64,000 nucleotides of DNA from Candidatus Stramentimicrobium fermentans (GCA_012520575.1 JAAYOB010000007.1:62001-126000), one strand, 5' to 3'; positions 54,306-63,279 are shown, counted from the first letter of the stretch. Translations and numbers: made by a program. The notes: generated by a model not told the origin, from the letters alone.

Positions 54306-57113
54306 TTAGTAGCTTTCTGCTTTTTCCAATACCGAAACACATTTCTGGCAAATATCGGGATAACGGCTATTCTGCCCTACTGTTTCAGAATAGCACCAGC
54401 ATCTCTCACATCTTTCACCCGGAGCTGCCTTTATTGTGATAGAAAGCTCTGGCACTTCTTCTCCCGTAAAGGTATTCTCCTCCGGAATATTTTCTTTACC
54501 AAAGAATAGATTTACCTTCGATACGATAAAAACCATTGCTAAATCATCTTCAAACTGTCTTAAATATTCATACCAAGACTTATCCTTGGCATACAAATCT
54601 ACTTGAGATTGCAGGGAATTACCGATAAAACCCTCTTTCCTACGAATTTCCAGAGCCTTTAAGACATCCCTTCTCACTGTTAGAAGCTTATCCCATTTAC
54701 CCTCCATTTCGGTTTGCACTAATTCTTGATCCACTTGGGGCCAGCTGGCTAAAAAAACACTCTCTTCTAAATTATTGCTCTTTTTTAAGACCTGCCATAT
54801 CTCCTCAGCAGTAAAGCTCAACACCGGGGCTAGTAAGCGGGTCAAATCATCGATTATTCTATATAAAACAGTTTGAGCAGCCCTACGGGATGGGGAATCG
54901 GAATTTAAAACATAAAGCCTATCTTTTATTATATCCAGATAGAAGGAGCTTAGGTTTAAAGTGCAGAAATTATGAATATCATGATAAAGTGAATGAAATT
55001 CATAATGGTCATAATTTTCAGAAGTCTTCTTAATTAAATTCTGAAATTGACTCAAGATAAGTTTATCTATTTTTTCTAATTCTTCATAGGGTACCTGGTG
55101 TTGTTCGGCAACAAAATCATACAGATTCCCCAAGATAAAACGGGCCGTATTTCTAATTTTTCGGTAAATCTCTACTAACTGCTGCAGTATTTTTGTAGAA
55201 ATTCTGATATCTTTTTTATAATCAGAAGAGGCTACCCATAATCTCAGAATGTCTGCCCCATATTGGTCTATAACTTCCTGAGGAGATACCACATTACCTA
55301 AAGATTTAGACATCTTTCTGCCGCTCTCGTCAACAGTAAAACCATGTGTCAACACAGATTTATAGGGAGCTTGGCCAAAAGCCGCCACTGCTACTAAGAG
55401 TGAGGTTTGAAACCATCCACGATGCTGGTCAGACCCCTCTAAATATAATTCACAGGGCCAGTGTAAATTCTTTCTATTCCTCAACACAGCAGCATGGCTA
55501 CAACCGGAATCAAACCAGACATCCATAATATCGGTCTCTTTTTCTAATTCAATCCCTCCGCAATATGGGCATTTAAATCCCTTGGGCAGAATTTCCCGGG
55601 CACTCATGGTAAACCAAGAATCTGATCCTTTATCTCTAAATAACTCTTTTACGATAGTTATTGTCTCGGAAGTAACCGCTATTTTGTTACACTGGGAACA
55701 ATAGAAAGCAGGTATAGGAACTCCCCATACCCTCTGGCGTGAAATGCACCAATCCGTTCTTTCTTTTACCAGGTCGGACATCTTTTCTTTCCCCCAGCCG
55801 GGAATCCATTTAACTTCATTTATAGCCTTCAAGGTCTGCTCTCTGAATTTTTCTACCGAGACAAACCATTGTTCGGTTGCTCTGAAAAGAATGGGATTCT
55901 TGCAGCGCCAACAATGGGGATAAGAATGACTTATCTTCCCTGACCCTAAAAGAGCGCCACTCTCCTGTAAAGTCGTAATTATTTTTTTATTGCCTTCCTC
56001 AACGTATAAGCCATTGAAGGGACCTGCATTTTCATTGAGTCTGCCTTTGCTATCCAATACCGAAACAATAGGTAGGCCATACTTTATACCTATCTCATAG
56101 TCTTCCTGACCATGTCCCGGTGCAGTATGTACCGCCCCGGTTCCCTCCCCCAAAATAACGTGTTGGCCTAAGATAATAACTGACTTTCGGTCCAATAGGG
56201 GATGCTGGCACTCGATACCCTCAAACTTATCACCCTTCTGATTAGCTAGAACTCGGTAATTGGAGATACCGATTTCTTTCATTACCCTTTCTACCAGACC
56301 GGCAGCAAGTATTAGATAACCCTGCTCCGTCTTTACTAAACTGTACTGTAAATCGGGATTAAAGGCAATGGCAAAATTACCGGGAATAGTCCAAGGTGTA
56401 GTGGTCCATATTAAAACATAGGTTTCACCAGATTTTGCTTCTGGAAAAATGGAATTGAGGTCATCTAAAACCTCAAACCTAACATAGATGGAATCACTCT
56501 CCTCATCACTATACTCAATTTCAGCGGCAGCCAGAGCCGTCTCACAGGAAGGGCACCAGTAGACTGCTTTTAATCCCTTATAAATGTAACCTTTATTGTA
56601 CATTTCTCCAAAAATGGCAATCTGAGTAGCTTCATATTCCGGTAAAAAGGTTAAATAAGGACGCTCCCAATCACCTATAACCCCTAATCTCTTAAACTCC
56701 TCTCTTTGGATATCGATATATTTTTCGGCATATTCTTTACACTTTTTCCGTAATTCTACCGGGTCTATATCATGAATCGTTACTTTGAGTTCACGGCTAA
56801 CCTGATGCTCAATGGGCATACCGTGAGTATCCCAACCCGGTACATAATAGGAATTAAATCCCTTCATCCACTTATACTTAGGTATTATATCTTTAAGAAT
56901 TTTATTATAGGCAGTCCCGATATGAATCTTCCCATTGGCATAGGGCGGTCCGTCATGTAAGATAAACTTTTCTCTATCCTGATATTTTTCTAATAATTTT
57001 TTGTCCAACTCTATATTTTGCCAGAATGTCAACATTTTTGGTTCTTCTTGGGGCAAATTAGCCTTCATTGAAAAATCAGTCTTTGGTAAGTTTAGTGTCA
57101 ATTTATAATCCAT
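54306..57113 (-). CDS. ileS: Isoleucyl-tRNA synthetase
   Basis: Charges tRNA-Ile. The class I motifs are PPYANGKIHIGTAYNKI (HIGT instead of HIGH, common in this enzyme) and GRKMSKSLGNVV. The CP1 editing domain is present (TTPWTIPGNFAIAF, GTGAVHTAPGHGQEDY) and the C-terminal zinc cysteines CERCWC and CQKC are kept. I start at 57113 (MDYKLTLNLPKTDF) with AAGGGAG upstream, not at 57131 as in the track, giving 935 residues. Expression is set by the T-box leader upstream. Confidence 0.97.
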   Translation of the reverse strand: MDYKLTLNLPKTDFSMKANLPQEEPKMLTFWQNIELDKKLLEKYQDREKFILHDGPPYANGKIHIGTAYNKILKDIIPKYKWMKGFNSYYVPGWDTHGMPIEHQVSRELKVTIHDIDPVELRKKCKEYAEKYIDIQREEFKRLGVIGDWERPYLTFLPEYEATQIAIFGEMYNKGYIYKGLKAVYWCPSCETALAAAEIEYSDEESDSIYVRFEVLDDLNSIFPEAKSGETYVLIWTTTPWTIPGNFAIAFNPDLQYSLVKTEQGYLILAAGLVERVMKEIGISNYRVLANQKGDKFEGIECQHPLLDRKSVIILGQHVILGEGTGAVHTAPGHGQEDYEIGIKYGLPIVSVLDSKGRLNENAGPFNGLYVEEGNKKIITTLQESGALLGSGKISHSYPHCWRCKNPILFRATEQWFVSVEKFREQTLKAINEVKWIPGWGKEKMSDLVKERTDWCISRQRVWGVPIPAFYCSQCNKIAVTSETITIVKELFRDKGSDSWFTMSAREILPKGFKCPYCGGIELEKETDIMDVWFDSGCSHAAVLRNRKNLHWPCELYLEGSDQHRGWFQTSLLVAVAAFGQAPYKSVLTHGFTVDESGRKMSKSLGNVVSPQEVIDQYGADILRLWVASSDYKKDIRISTKILQQLVEIYRKIRNTARFILGNLYDFVAEQHQVPYEELEKIDKLILSQFQNLIKKTSENYDHYEFHSLYHDIHNFCTLNLSSFYLDIIKDRLYVLNSDSPSRRAAQTVLYRIIDDLTRLLAPVLSFTAEEIWQVLKKSNNLEESVFLASWPQVDQELVQTEMEGKWDKLLTVRRDVLKALEIRRKEGFIGNSLQSQVDLYAKDKSWYEYLRQFEDDLAMVFIVSKVNLFFGKENIPEENTFTGEEVPELSITIKAAPGERCERCWCYSETVGQNSRYPDICQKCVSVLEKAESY

Positions 57114-57221
57114 ATTTAGCTCCCTTTTCACTAATAAATAATATGTTAATAATAAATTACTGTACTTATAAAACTATTATAATAGCATCACAATGTTCAC
57201 AATATTACTTTTTGATTCACA

Positions 57222-57570
57222 AATAAAACAAAACCCCTTGCCGGTAAAGGGCAAGAGGTTGCGACTTCCTGCGGTACCACCTTATTTTTTAACTATAGTT
57301 TTCATAAGATTAAGAGATGATTCTTACTAATCGCTAAAAATATAATTAAGAATATAACGGATTAATACGAATGTAAAACTATAAGACTTAAATAAAAGAA
57401 TTTCATTATTCTTTATTATTCTGTTCTAACGGCCCAACCGCCTCAGCTTACTGTCACTAATTCGGCCGAAGCTATTTGAGGTGATTTTTGGTATACCATT
57501 ACCTACTCTTCCTCAGTTTCTGATATTATTAAAAATTTAAAGAGCATTGGGGCTTTTTCATTCAACCTTT
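57222..57570 (-). promoter_or_regulatory. T-box riboswitch leader of ileS
   Basis: On the minus strand the T-box sequence GGTGGTACCGC (near 57271-57283) is followed by the terminator CCTCTTGCC-loop-GGCAAGGGG and TTTTGTTTTATTT (57222-57260). Further upstream, GAAGAGTAGGTAA resembles the first strand of stem I. Uncharged tRNA-Ile should bind and stop the terminator forming. I could not place the specifier codon with confidence. The leader is about 450 bases from its start to the ileS ATG. Confidence 0.88.
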
Positions 57571-57684
57571 GAAGATAAGCCTTACAGTTAAAATTAGATT
57601 CAGTTTATACTATCAACTGACTTTTAGCAACTGTTTAGAAAAAATACAGACCAGGGGCTGAATAAACATATTCAAGCGATATAT

Positions 57685-58278
57685 TCAAACTTCTGAATCT
57701 TTTTCTTTATTTTCAGTACCCACCTCAAATAGGTTTTTGTTTTCCGGCTCTCTTTCAGGATATGATCTCATTTTTAAGTTTTCTGTGGTCTTGTCCTGAA
57801 GGTATTGAGCATCTTTCTCCTCATCCGGTTCTTCTGCCATTTCTTCCTCAAGCATACGAATATAAAGTTTCAGTGTACTTTTCAACTTCTCTAAAATCAG
57901 AAACTTCCTCTTCTTTAGAGCGGTAATCTCATTAGTGGTATCCAGAGTTTCTTGCATTGCTCTTTGCCTTATTCTTTCGGCTTCTATCTGTGCATTTTCG
58001 ATAATATTTTCAGCATCTTTTTGTATAGATTCTTTGATATGGGAGGCACTTTGCTGAGCATTAACCAACGCAGTTCGTAAAGTCTCCTCCATTTTTACAT
58101 ATTCATCTAACTTGGCTTGCAGTCTTTCCACTTCTTCTTTAGTCTTAGCATTCTCCTGGAGTATTTCTTCATAATCTTTGGCAATTCGATCTAAAAAAAT
58201 ATCAACTTCTTCTTCATTATATCCTCTAAATGACCTTCCAAATTGCTGTTGTTCAATATCCATAGGACTAATTCTCAT
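57685..58278 (-). CDS. divIVA: DivIVA domain protein
   Basis: A coiled-coil protein that senses curved membrane and organises poles or septa. The N-terminus (RISPMDIEQQQFGRSFRGYN, then EEEVDIFLDRI) carries the membrane-binding segment of the family, followed by long heptad repeats (to about residue 150) and an acidic tail. I start at the ATG at 58278 with GGAGG upstream, giving 197 residues. It sits in the division cluster between yggT and ileS. The 406 bases between it and the ileS ATG's upstream region are mostly the T-box. Confidence 0.92.
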   Translation of the reverse strand: MRISPMDIEQQQFGRSFRGYNEEEVDIFLDRIAKDYEEILQENAKTKEEVERLQAKLDEYVKMEETLRTALVNAQQSASHIKESIQKDAENIIENAQIEAERIRQRAMQETLDTTNEITALKKRKFLILEKLKSTLKLYIRMLEEEMAEEPDEEKDAQYLQDKTTENLKMRSYPEREPENKNLFEVGTENKEKDSEV

Positions 58279-58342
58279 CAATTACCTCCTTCTCTATCAT
58301 GGTCAATTCTATTATCATCATGGATTCGTCTACCCTGATAGA

Positions 58343-58612
58343 TTAATAGTATATATTAATAATAAGTCTAATTAAAGATGTCCTCAAAATGTTCAGCAAA
58401 AAAAGGACAATGATGGGTGATAGATCTAAACCCATTCCATCCAGCGATATTATTACTCGAAAAGGTTCTAAGATTGGCTCGGTAATCTTGTATATTAACC
58501 GGACAATGGGATTATTATGATCAATCGGAAACCAGGACAGTAATATCCTGGCTAAAATAATATAACTATATATTTTAAATATATAGTTAATAATTTTAAT
58601 GATTGGTATCAT
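58343..58612 (-). CDS. YggT family membrane protein
   Basis: An 89-residue protein with two hydrophobic stretches and the YggT pattern ILARILLSWFPIDHNNPIVR, then YKITEPILEPFR. Function unknown; in Gram-positives it lies in the ftsZ-sepF-yggT-divIVA stretch, as here, where it may assist division or membrane biogenesis. It is the first intact gene after the island of remnants. Confidence 0.92.
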   Translation of the reverse strand: MIPIIKIINYIFKIYSYIILARILLSWFPIDHNNPIVRLIYKITEPILEPFRVIISLDGMGLDLSPIIVLFLLNILRTSLIRLIINIYY

Positions 58613-58773
58613 TTCGGTTTATTTCTTTCTGCTCTCTTCTGTTAAGCATAAACCCGGGAGCTCTAATCTTTTCTTAACTATTTTCCATTATTAAATTATA
58701 AGAACTTTCATATACTATAACAAAAAAGTTTATTCTTTTCAATTAAATTAAAACAAGCAGTTCCGTAGTCTTG

Positions 58774-59040
58774 TTAGCCCCTCTGAGAAACAGCCGGTGC
58801 CTTCCGGATATTCTGCTCCACCAGTAATATAGCCACACTCTGTTTATTGATTTCTTTAATGATTTTAAAGATCTGCTGCACCAATATGGGAGCTAAACCC
58901 AAAAAAAGCTCATCTGCAAGTAATGGTTTAGAATCACTCATCAATACCCTGCCGATAGCCAGCATCTGTTGTTCTCCTCCAGAAAGAGTGCCTGCTAATT
59001 GATTCTTCCTCTGGCTAAGAATAGGAGATAGACGGTAAGC
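58774..59040 (-). pseudogene. livF: livF fragment (branched-chain amino-acid ABC transporter ATPase)
   Basis: The frame reads RLSPILSQRKNQLAGTLSGG, EQQMLAIGRVLM and LLVEQNIRKA, a clear middle part of LivF with the ABC signature LSGGEQQ. The Walker B region has decayed (LLADELFLGLAP for LLLDEPSLGLAP), a TAG stops the frame just upstream (near 59043), and the protein ends after AVSQRG where about 30 more residues are expected. No Walker A, no other liv gene. The track shows only its last 63 codons. The gap 59041-59114 holds nothing more. Confidence 0.8.
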
Positions 59041-59114
59041 CCGCTACTTCCTTTCCCTAATCAGTCGATGGTCTCTACGCCGACATTTCATTTAGACCAC
59101 TGAAGGCTCTAAAA

Positions 59115-59384
59115 TTAATTCTCCCCGTTCAAAAAGGTCCTCAAAGGTATAGGTTTGACGGGTGGACGGAAGGTAGATAAGGAAATCTCCTCAGGTGATT
59201 TATTAAAATAACGGGCTATGGCATAGATTAATGTACGACGGCAGGTCTTGCCCTGACAGGGCCCCATACCGGCACGAGTAATACGCTTTATCTCATCGAG
59301 TGTATGATAGCCCTTGTCTAACTGTTTTCTTATCTCTCCCCAGGTAATATCCTCACAACGGCAAATAATAGTATTATCATCCAT
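59115..59384 (-). CDS. BFD-like [2Fe-2S] protein of an HcnABC / dye-linked dehydrogenase cluster
   Basis: An 89-residue protein with four cysteines in the BFD pattern: IICRCEDITWGEI and GMGPCQGKTC, plus the typical ending FRPPVKPIPLRTF. In related gene sets it forms a small electron-transfer subunit (or domain) of hydrogen-cyanide-synthase-like or dye-linked proline dehydrogenases. It looks complete and overlaps the ferredoxin gene by 8 bases. The expected catalytic flavoprotein gene that should follow is absent; a livF scrap follows instead. Probably a non-functional leftover. Confidence 0.85.
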   Translation of the reverse strand: MDDNTIICRCEDITWGEIRKQLDKGYHTLDEIKRITRAGMGPCQGKTCRRTLIYAIARYFNKSPEEISLSTFRPPVKPIPLRTFLNGEN

Positions 59385-59874
59385 TGAGGCTCTCCTTTAC
59401 TTTGATATTGCGTACCACTAAGGCCAACTCCTTAGGTACTATGATGCTTATTATGTAGGTCTTCTGTTTGGTCTTCTGTACTTTTATTACCTCTGTTTGA
59501 GCGACTTCCCGGCCTTCACGATTTAGAGCTGTAACCAGCTGCCCGGGTCGGGGCAAGGGAAGCATTTCATAGGGCAGCTTGATGAGCGCTTTATCTTTTG
59601 AATAGGTCATATCAAGTACAAAGATAGCCAGTCCCGGACAGGAGGCGATACAGAGTCCGCAGCCGATACATTTGTCATAGTTTATCTGGGGCAGATCATT
59701 GATATCGGCAAAGGGGAGTATTGCCCCAAAAGTGCAGCTGGCTGCACAGGGATCACAGGGGATATGCTGAAAGCATTCTACCATAACTGACGGCTTCTTA
59801 GCGAGAATATCGGCAGGAGGTGTAACTCTTTTTATCTCTTCCTGATCCGGTATACCGCTATGTGCTACAGACAT
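59377..59874 (-). CDS. 4Fe-4S ferredoxin-type subunit of the same remnant cluster
   Basis: A 165-residue protein with two cysteine groups, ECFQHIPCDPCAASC and CIGCGLCIASC, enough for two clusters, then a beta-rich C-terminal domain (LPRPGQLVTALNREGREV). Such proteins accompany HcnB-like flavoproteins in multi-subunit dehydrogenases. No frameshift or early stop is seen. It overlaps the chimeric gene upstream by 17 bases and the BFD-like gene downstream by 8, so the old operon spacing survives. Base composition is richer in G+C than the neighbours. Confidence 0.85.
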   Translation of the reverse strand: MSVAHSGIPDQEEIKRVTPPADILAKKPSVMVECFQHIPCDPCAASCTFGAILPFADINDLPQINYDKCIGCGLCIASCPGLAIFVLDMTYSKDKALIKLPYEMLPLPRPGQLVTALNREGREVAQTEVIKVQKTKQKTYIISIIVPKELALVVRNIKVKESLNG

Positions 59875-60527
59875 GGCTTCCTCCTTTTCTGAGTGTGGCT
59901 TTCTCTATTCCACGCAGAATAACTTTGCTTATCTCATTGTGACGCAATTGGGCTAATTCTCCCTTAAAGGCTTGGTTTAATTCATAATAATTAGGGGGAG
60001 CGAAATCCAGGCTTGCTGCTGTATTGAGTCCGGCAAGTTGCCCTTCGACCATGGCGGAACTGGCCTCCTCTATCCCGGTGACATCACCGGCAATATAAAT
60101 GTGGTCAAGTGATGTTTTCAGGTTCTCATCCCGTAAGGCTACATAACCGCAGAGTTCCGGTATGTAACGCATCTCACACCCGGTCTGAAAGAGCAGTTCG
60201 GTTAAAGGAGAGAGGCCTACAGCGAGACAGATGGTATCTACTTCTAAGTTTCTTTCGGTACCGGGAATATAATTAAATTTCTCATCGAGTGATGCGATAA
60301 CAGCGCCTGTTACCTCAAGGGTAACCTTTACCTCCTTATAAGGTGGTAGAGGTGTAGATGGGGATACCGAGTCTACAAACTTTGCTCCCATATATCCAGT
60401 AACCGGCTGCGGCGAGAGCGGCAGCTATAGGTTCACCGGAGTAGCCCTCCATCTGCCTTCCTTCAAAAGTGAAGGTGACAGTATTGCCAGAGGTGAAGTG
60501 TAAGATGGGGTGGTTCTTGATACACAT
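59858..60527 (-). pseudogene. Chimeric, frameshifted HcnA/HcnB-like flavoprotein remnant
   Basis: From 60527 the frame starts like HcnA, a 2Fe-2S subunit (CIKNHPILHFTSGNTVTF, GYSGEPIAAALAAAG). After about 43 codons it turns, without change of frame, into the middle of an HcnB-type FAD/NAD oxidoreductase (SKVCRLGIPIYTSTT). A stop follows, and the other frame continues with YKEVKVTLEVTGAVIASL, TICLAVGLSPLTE and IYIAGDVTGIEEASSAMVEG to the normal end. So most of hcnA and the first half of hcnB were deleted, and one extra base (near TTATAAGG) breaks the frame. Ribosome site GAGGAG is still there. The track's two ORFs here are parts of this one object. Confidence 0.85.
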
Positions 60528-60574
60528 AGATACTCCTCTTTATCTTTAGCTACCATAGTTTATAACATAAAAAG

Positions 60575-60616
60575 AAAAAGTAGAGCACAATATTAATTCT
60601 TCATACTCTACTTTTT
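60575..60616. terminator. Terminator after ftsZ
   Basis: AAAAAGTAGAG (60575-60585) pairs perfectly with CTCTACTTTTT (60606-60616) over a 20-base loop. On the minus strand it is followed by TTTTTCTTTTTATG (the A-rich 60568-60579 of the plus strand), so it ends the ftsQAZ transcript and cuts it from the island. Confidence 0.8.
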
Positions 60617-60771
60617 TTAATTAAAAATATTCGCACCGGAGGAATTAAAACTCTTTTTTGTCATACTCTCCTTGCTTTCATTTTTCTGTTTTATTATCTT
60701 TGTACAGCTAAAAATGGCCAAATTAGAGGGTTTATATTAAAAGATTCAGGAGAGGTTTCTCCTTATATGAA

Positions 60772-61887
60772 TTATCTTTTTTTCCTTAAAAATGTCGGAA
60801 CTTCTAAATCCTCATAGTTTAAGTCATTCTGACCGGCTTCTTCAATAACCGCTTTTTCATTTACACCCTGTACCTCTTTAACCCTTGTCTGTTCTGGACC
60901 TTCCTCTTCTGTGGGTATCTCTTCTTCAGAGTGAGCTTCATCAAAACCGGTGGCAATAACTGTAATTCTAATATCTTCACCAAGAGCATCATTCACTACT
61001 GCCCCAAAAATAATATTGGCATCGTTATTGGCAGCTTCCTGAATTATTTCAGCAGCCTGGTTAACTTCATAGAGGGTCATATTCTTACCACCAGAAATAT
61101 TAAATAAAATACCCTTGGCATTGGTTATTTTTGTACCTAACAGAGAACTGTTTACTGCATTATAAGCTGCCTCAGCCGCACGATTTTCACCAGTTGCCCG
61201 ACCTATTCCCATAATGGCAGTACCGGCACTTTCCATAATCATCTTGACATCAGCAAAATCAACATTGATTAATCCCGATTCCACCACTATCTCTGAAATT
61301 CCCCGGATACCATGCAGTAAAATTTCATCGGCAACCTTAAATGCCTCTAAAACGGGAGTATCCTGAGTGGTAATTTGCAATAATCTATCATTAGGAATAA
61401 CAATTAAAGTATCCACATGCTCCTTTAATAAAGTAATACCTTCCAGAGCCTGTTTTTGTCGCTTTATGCCTTCAAAAGAAAAAGGTAAGGTAACTACCGC
61501 CACAGTCAAAGCACCCAATTCTTTCGAAATTTTGGCAATAACCGGACTACCACCGGTACCGGTTCCACCACCCATACCGGCAGTAATAAAGACCATATCT
61601 GCCCCTTCTAATGCCTTGCCAATTTTATCCTTATCTTCTTCTACAGCCCTTTTGCCAATTTCGGGATTAGAACCACTGCCTAAACCCATAGTAATCCGTG
61701 TACCTATTTGGATCTTCTGTTCGGCATTGGAAAGAGCCAGTGCTTGGGCATCTGTGTTGGCAGAAACATAATTAACTCCGTTTATCCCCTCTTCAATCAT
61801 ACGGTTAACCGCATTCCCTCCGCCGCCGCCCACGCCAATAACTTTGATGCATACGAATGAATCAGCTTTTTCTGGTATGTTACTCAA
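60772..61887 (-). CDS. ftsZ: Cell division protein FtsZ
   Basis: Tubulin-like GTPase that forms the division ring. The GTP loop is [19 protein letters not shown] (GGS in place of the more common GAA), the T7 loop [12 protein letters not shown] is intact, and the C-terminal peptide [11 protein letters not shown] that binds FtsA follows a short acidic linker. 371 residues. The start is TTG with AAGGAGG upstream. It ends ftsQ-ftsA-ftsZ; a terminator lies about 160 bases downstream. Confidence 0.97.
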   Translation of the reverse strand: MSNIPEKADSFVCIKVIGVGGGGGNAVNRMIEEGINGVNYVSANTDAQALALSNAEQKIQIGTRITMGLGSGSNPEIGKRAVEEDKDKIGKALEGADMVFITAGMGGGTGTGGSPVIAKISKELGALTVAVVTLPFSFEGIKRQKQALEGITLLKEHVDTLIVIPNDRLLQITTQDTPVLEAFKVADEILLHGIRGISEIVVESGLINVDFADVKMIMESAGTAIMGIGRATGENRAAEAAYNAVNSSLLGTKITNAKGILFNISGGKNMTLYEVNQAAEIIQEAANNDANIIFGAVVNDALGEDIRITVIATGFDEAHSEEEIPTEEEGPEQTRVKEVQGVNEKAVIEEAGQNDLNYEDLEVPTFLRKKR

Positions 61888-61964
61888 AAATTAACCCTCC
61901 TTCCATTCTTTCTTTTATTCTTTTATTATCTTTAAATTAATATTCTTTTCTCTCAAGCTATATT

Positions 61965-63197
61965 TTAAAAGAAATCTCGTAACCAACTAATTGCTTTGAT
62001 CAAAAAAGATATACCTTTCTGTCTTTTATTTTTTCTAGGAGAACCAACAATTGACGCTTTTAACGCATACTCCAGTAACCCCATTTCCGTAGAAAAGCGA
62101 GGGTCGTTAACCAAGTCACTTAGGGCCCCCTGGTAATTAGGTCTTCCAATCCGTACATTAGTTTCGAATACTTTTGCTGCTAAATCAACAATTCCGGGCA
62201 GAAGAGCGCAACCACCAGTCAATACCACCCCTTGAGTGATACTATTTAAGTAATTTGCTCGCTCCAATTCTTCCTTAATTAGGCTAAAAATTTCATGTAC
62301 TCTGGGCTCTATGATATCAACTATAAATTTCTTGGCCACCTTTTCTTTTGTTGCCCCGCTCTCCCGGTTAATTTCGACTACTTCATCCGGGGAGATATAG
62401 TTTTCCATCACATTGCCGTATTTAATCTTCAGCCTTTCTGCCTCTTCAATAGTAGCCTTCAGACCTATAGCTAGATCATTAGTAACCTGTATTCCCCCCA
62501 AGGGTAATATGGAAGAATAAGCCATATTATCATTGATAAAGATTGATATATCAGAGGAACCGGCTCCCATATCGATAAGTAGAACGCCTAATTCTTTTTC
62601 GGTCTTATTCAAAATAGCATTGCCGCAGGCTAAATTGCCAAATATCAAATCATCTACCTCTATTTCAGTAATTTCCAAACACTTTAATAGATTTTGAATA
62701 GCGGTTGCTGAACCGGTCACTATATGTACTTTTCCTTCCAGACGGGAACCGGACATCCCTAAAGGATCCAAAATACCCTTCTGTCCATCTAATATGAATT
62801 CTCTGGGTAAAATATGTATCAACTCCCTTTCCGGAGCGATTACTCCAGCTTGGGCAGCCTCAATTACTTTTTCAATATCATTTTCTGTTATCTCAGAATG
62901 CTCCCCCGAAATAGCTATGACTCCCTGGCTGTTAAAAGAGGAGATATGACTGCCGTTAACTGCTACTACAGCTGAATCAATCTGTATGCCGGCCATCCGT
63001 TCTGCTTGCCCTACCGATTCGCTTACTACCTCAGCAGCCTGCTCCAGATCAATAATAACTCCTCTTTTAATCCCTCTGGAAGGGGCTGAACCTACCCCCA
63101 CAATCTCTAAGCTATTATTTTCTCCCAATTCGGCTAAAAGTGTATTAGTCTTATCGGTTCCGATATCCAAACCGACTAATAGTGTTTCACCTCTCAT
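61965..63197 (-). CDS. ftsA: Cell division protein FtsA
   Basis: Actin-like membrane anchor for FtsZ. It begins with the ATP-binding motif VGLDIGTDKTNTLLAEL, has the SHS2-type 1C region, the second phosphate loop GVLLIDMGAGSSDISIF and GVVLTGGCALLPGI, and ends with an amphipathic helix (FLIKAISWLRDFF) that binds the membrane. 410 residues. GGAGGAT before the ATG. It lies 77 bases before ftsZ. Confidence 0.96.
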   Translation of the reverse strand: MRGETLLVGLDIGTDKTNTLLAELGENNSLEIVGVGSAPSRGIKRGVIIDLEQAAEVVSESVGQAERMAGIQIDSAVVAVNGSHISSFNSQGVIAISGEHSEITENDIEKVIEAAQAGVIAPERELIHILPREFILDGQKGILDPLGMSGSRLEGKVHIVTGSATAIQNLLKCLEITEIEVDDLIFGNLACGNAILNKTEKELGVLLIDMGAGSSDISIFINDNMAYSSILPLGGIQVTNDLAIGLKATIEEAERLKIKYGNVMENYISPDEVVEINRESGATKEKVAKKFIVDIIEPRVHEIFSLIKEELERANYLNSITQGVVLTGGCALLPGIVDLAAKVFETNVRIGRPNYQGALSDLVNDPRFSTEMGLLEYALKASIVGSPRKNKRQKGISFLIKAISWLRDFF

Positions 63198-63279
63198 AAA
63201 TATCCTCCTATCTGCTCCGGTAAATAATTATTATTACTCATTTACCTGCCTAAAGTAATGCAGTTATTATCTAGAACAG

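Noticed and set aside
54306-57113. HIGT in place of HIGH in IleRS as a lost active site
   Set aside because: HIGT is a common natural variant in isoleucyl-tRNA synthetases, and KMSKS is intact.
58774-58965. The 63-codon ORF as a complete small gene
   Set aside because: It is the tail of a livF fragment whose frame continues upstream past the first ATG to about 59040.
59858-60391. The 177-codon ORF as an independent oxidoreductase gene
   Set aside because: Its first 15 codons (GAKFVDSVSPSTPLPP) are out-of-frame sequence of the chimeric remnant, it has no ribosome site, and the FAD-binding half of the enzyme is missing.
60336-60527. The 63-codon ORF as a small ferredoxin
   Set aside because: It contains only the HcnA N-terminus without any cluster cysteines and then reads into HcnB sequence; it is part of the pseudogene.
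61367-61771. 134-codon plus-strand ORF opposite ftsZ
   Set aside because: Antisense shadow of a strongly conserved gene, no ribosome site or recognisable motif.
60772-61887. GGGTGTGGS in FtsZ as an odd GTP loop
   Set aside because: The core GGGTGTG is unchanged; variation just after it is tolerated in the family.
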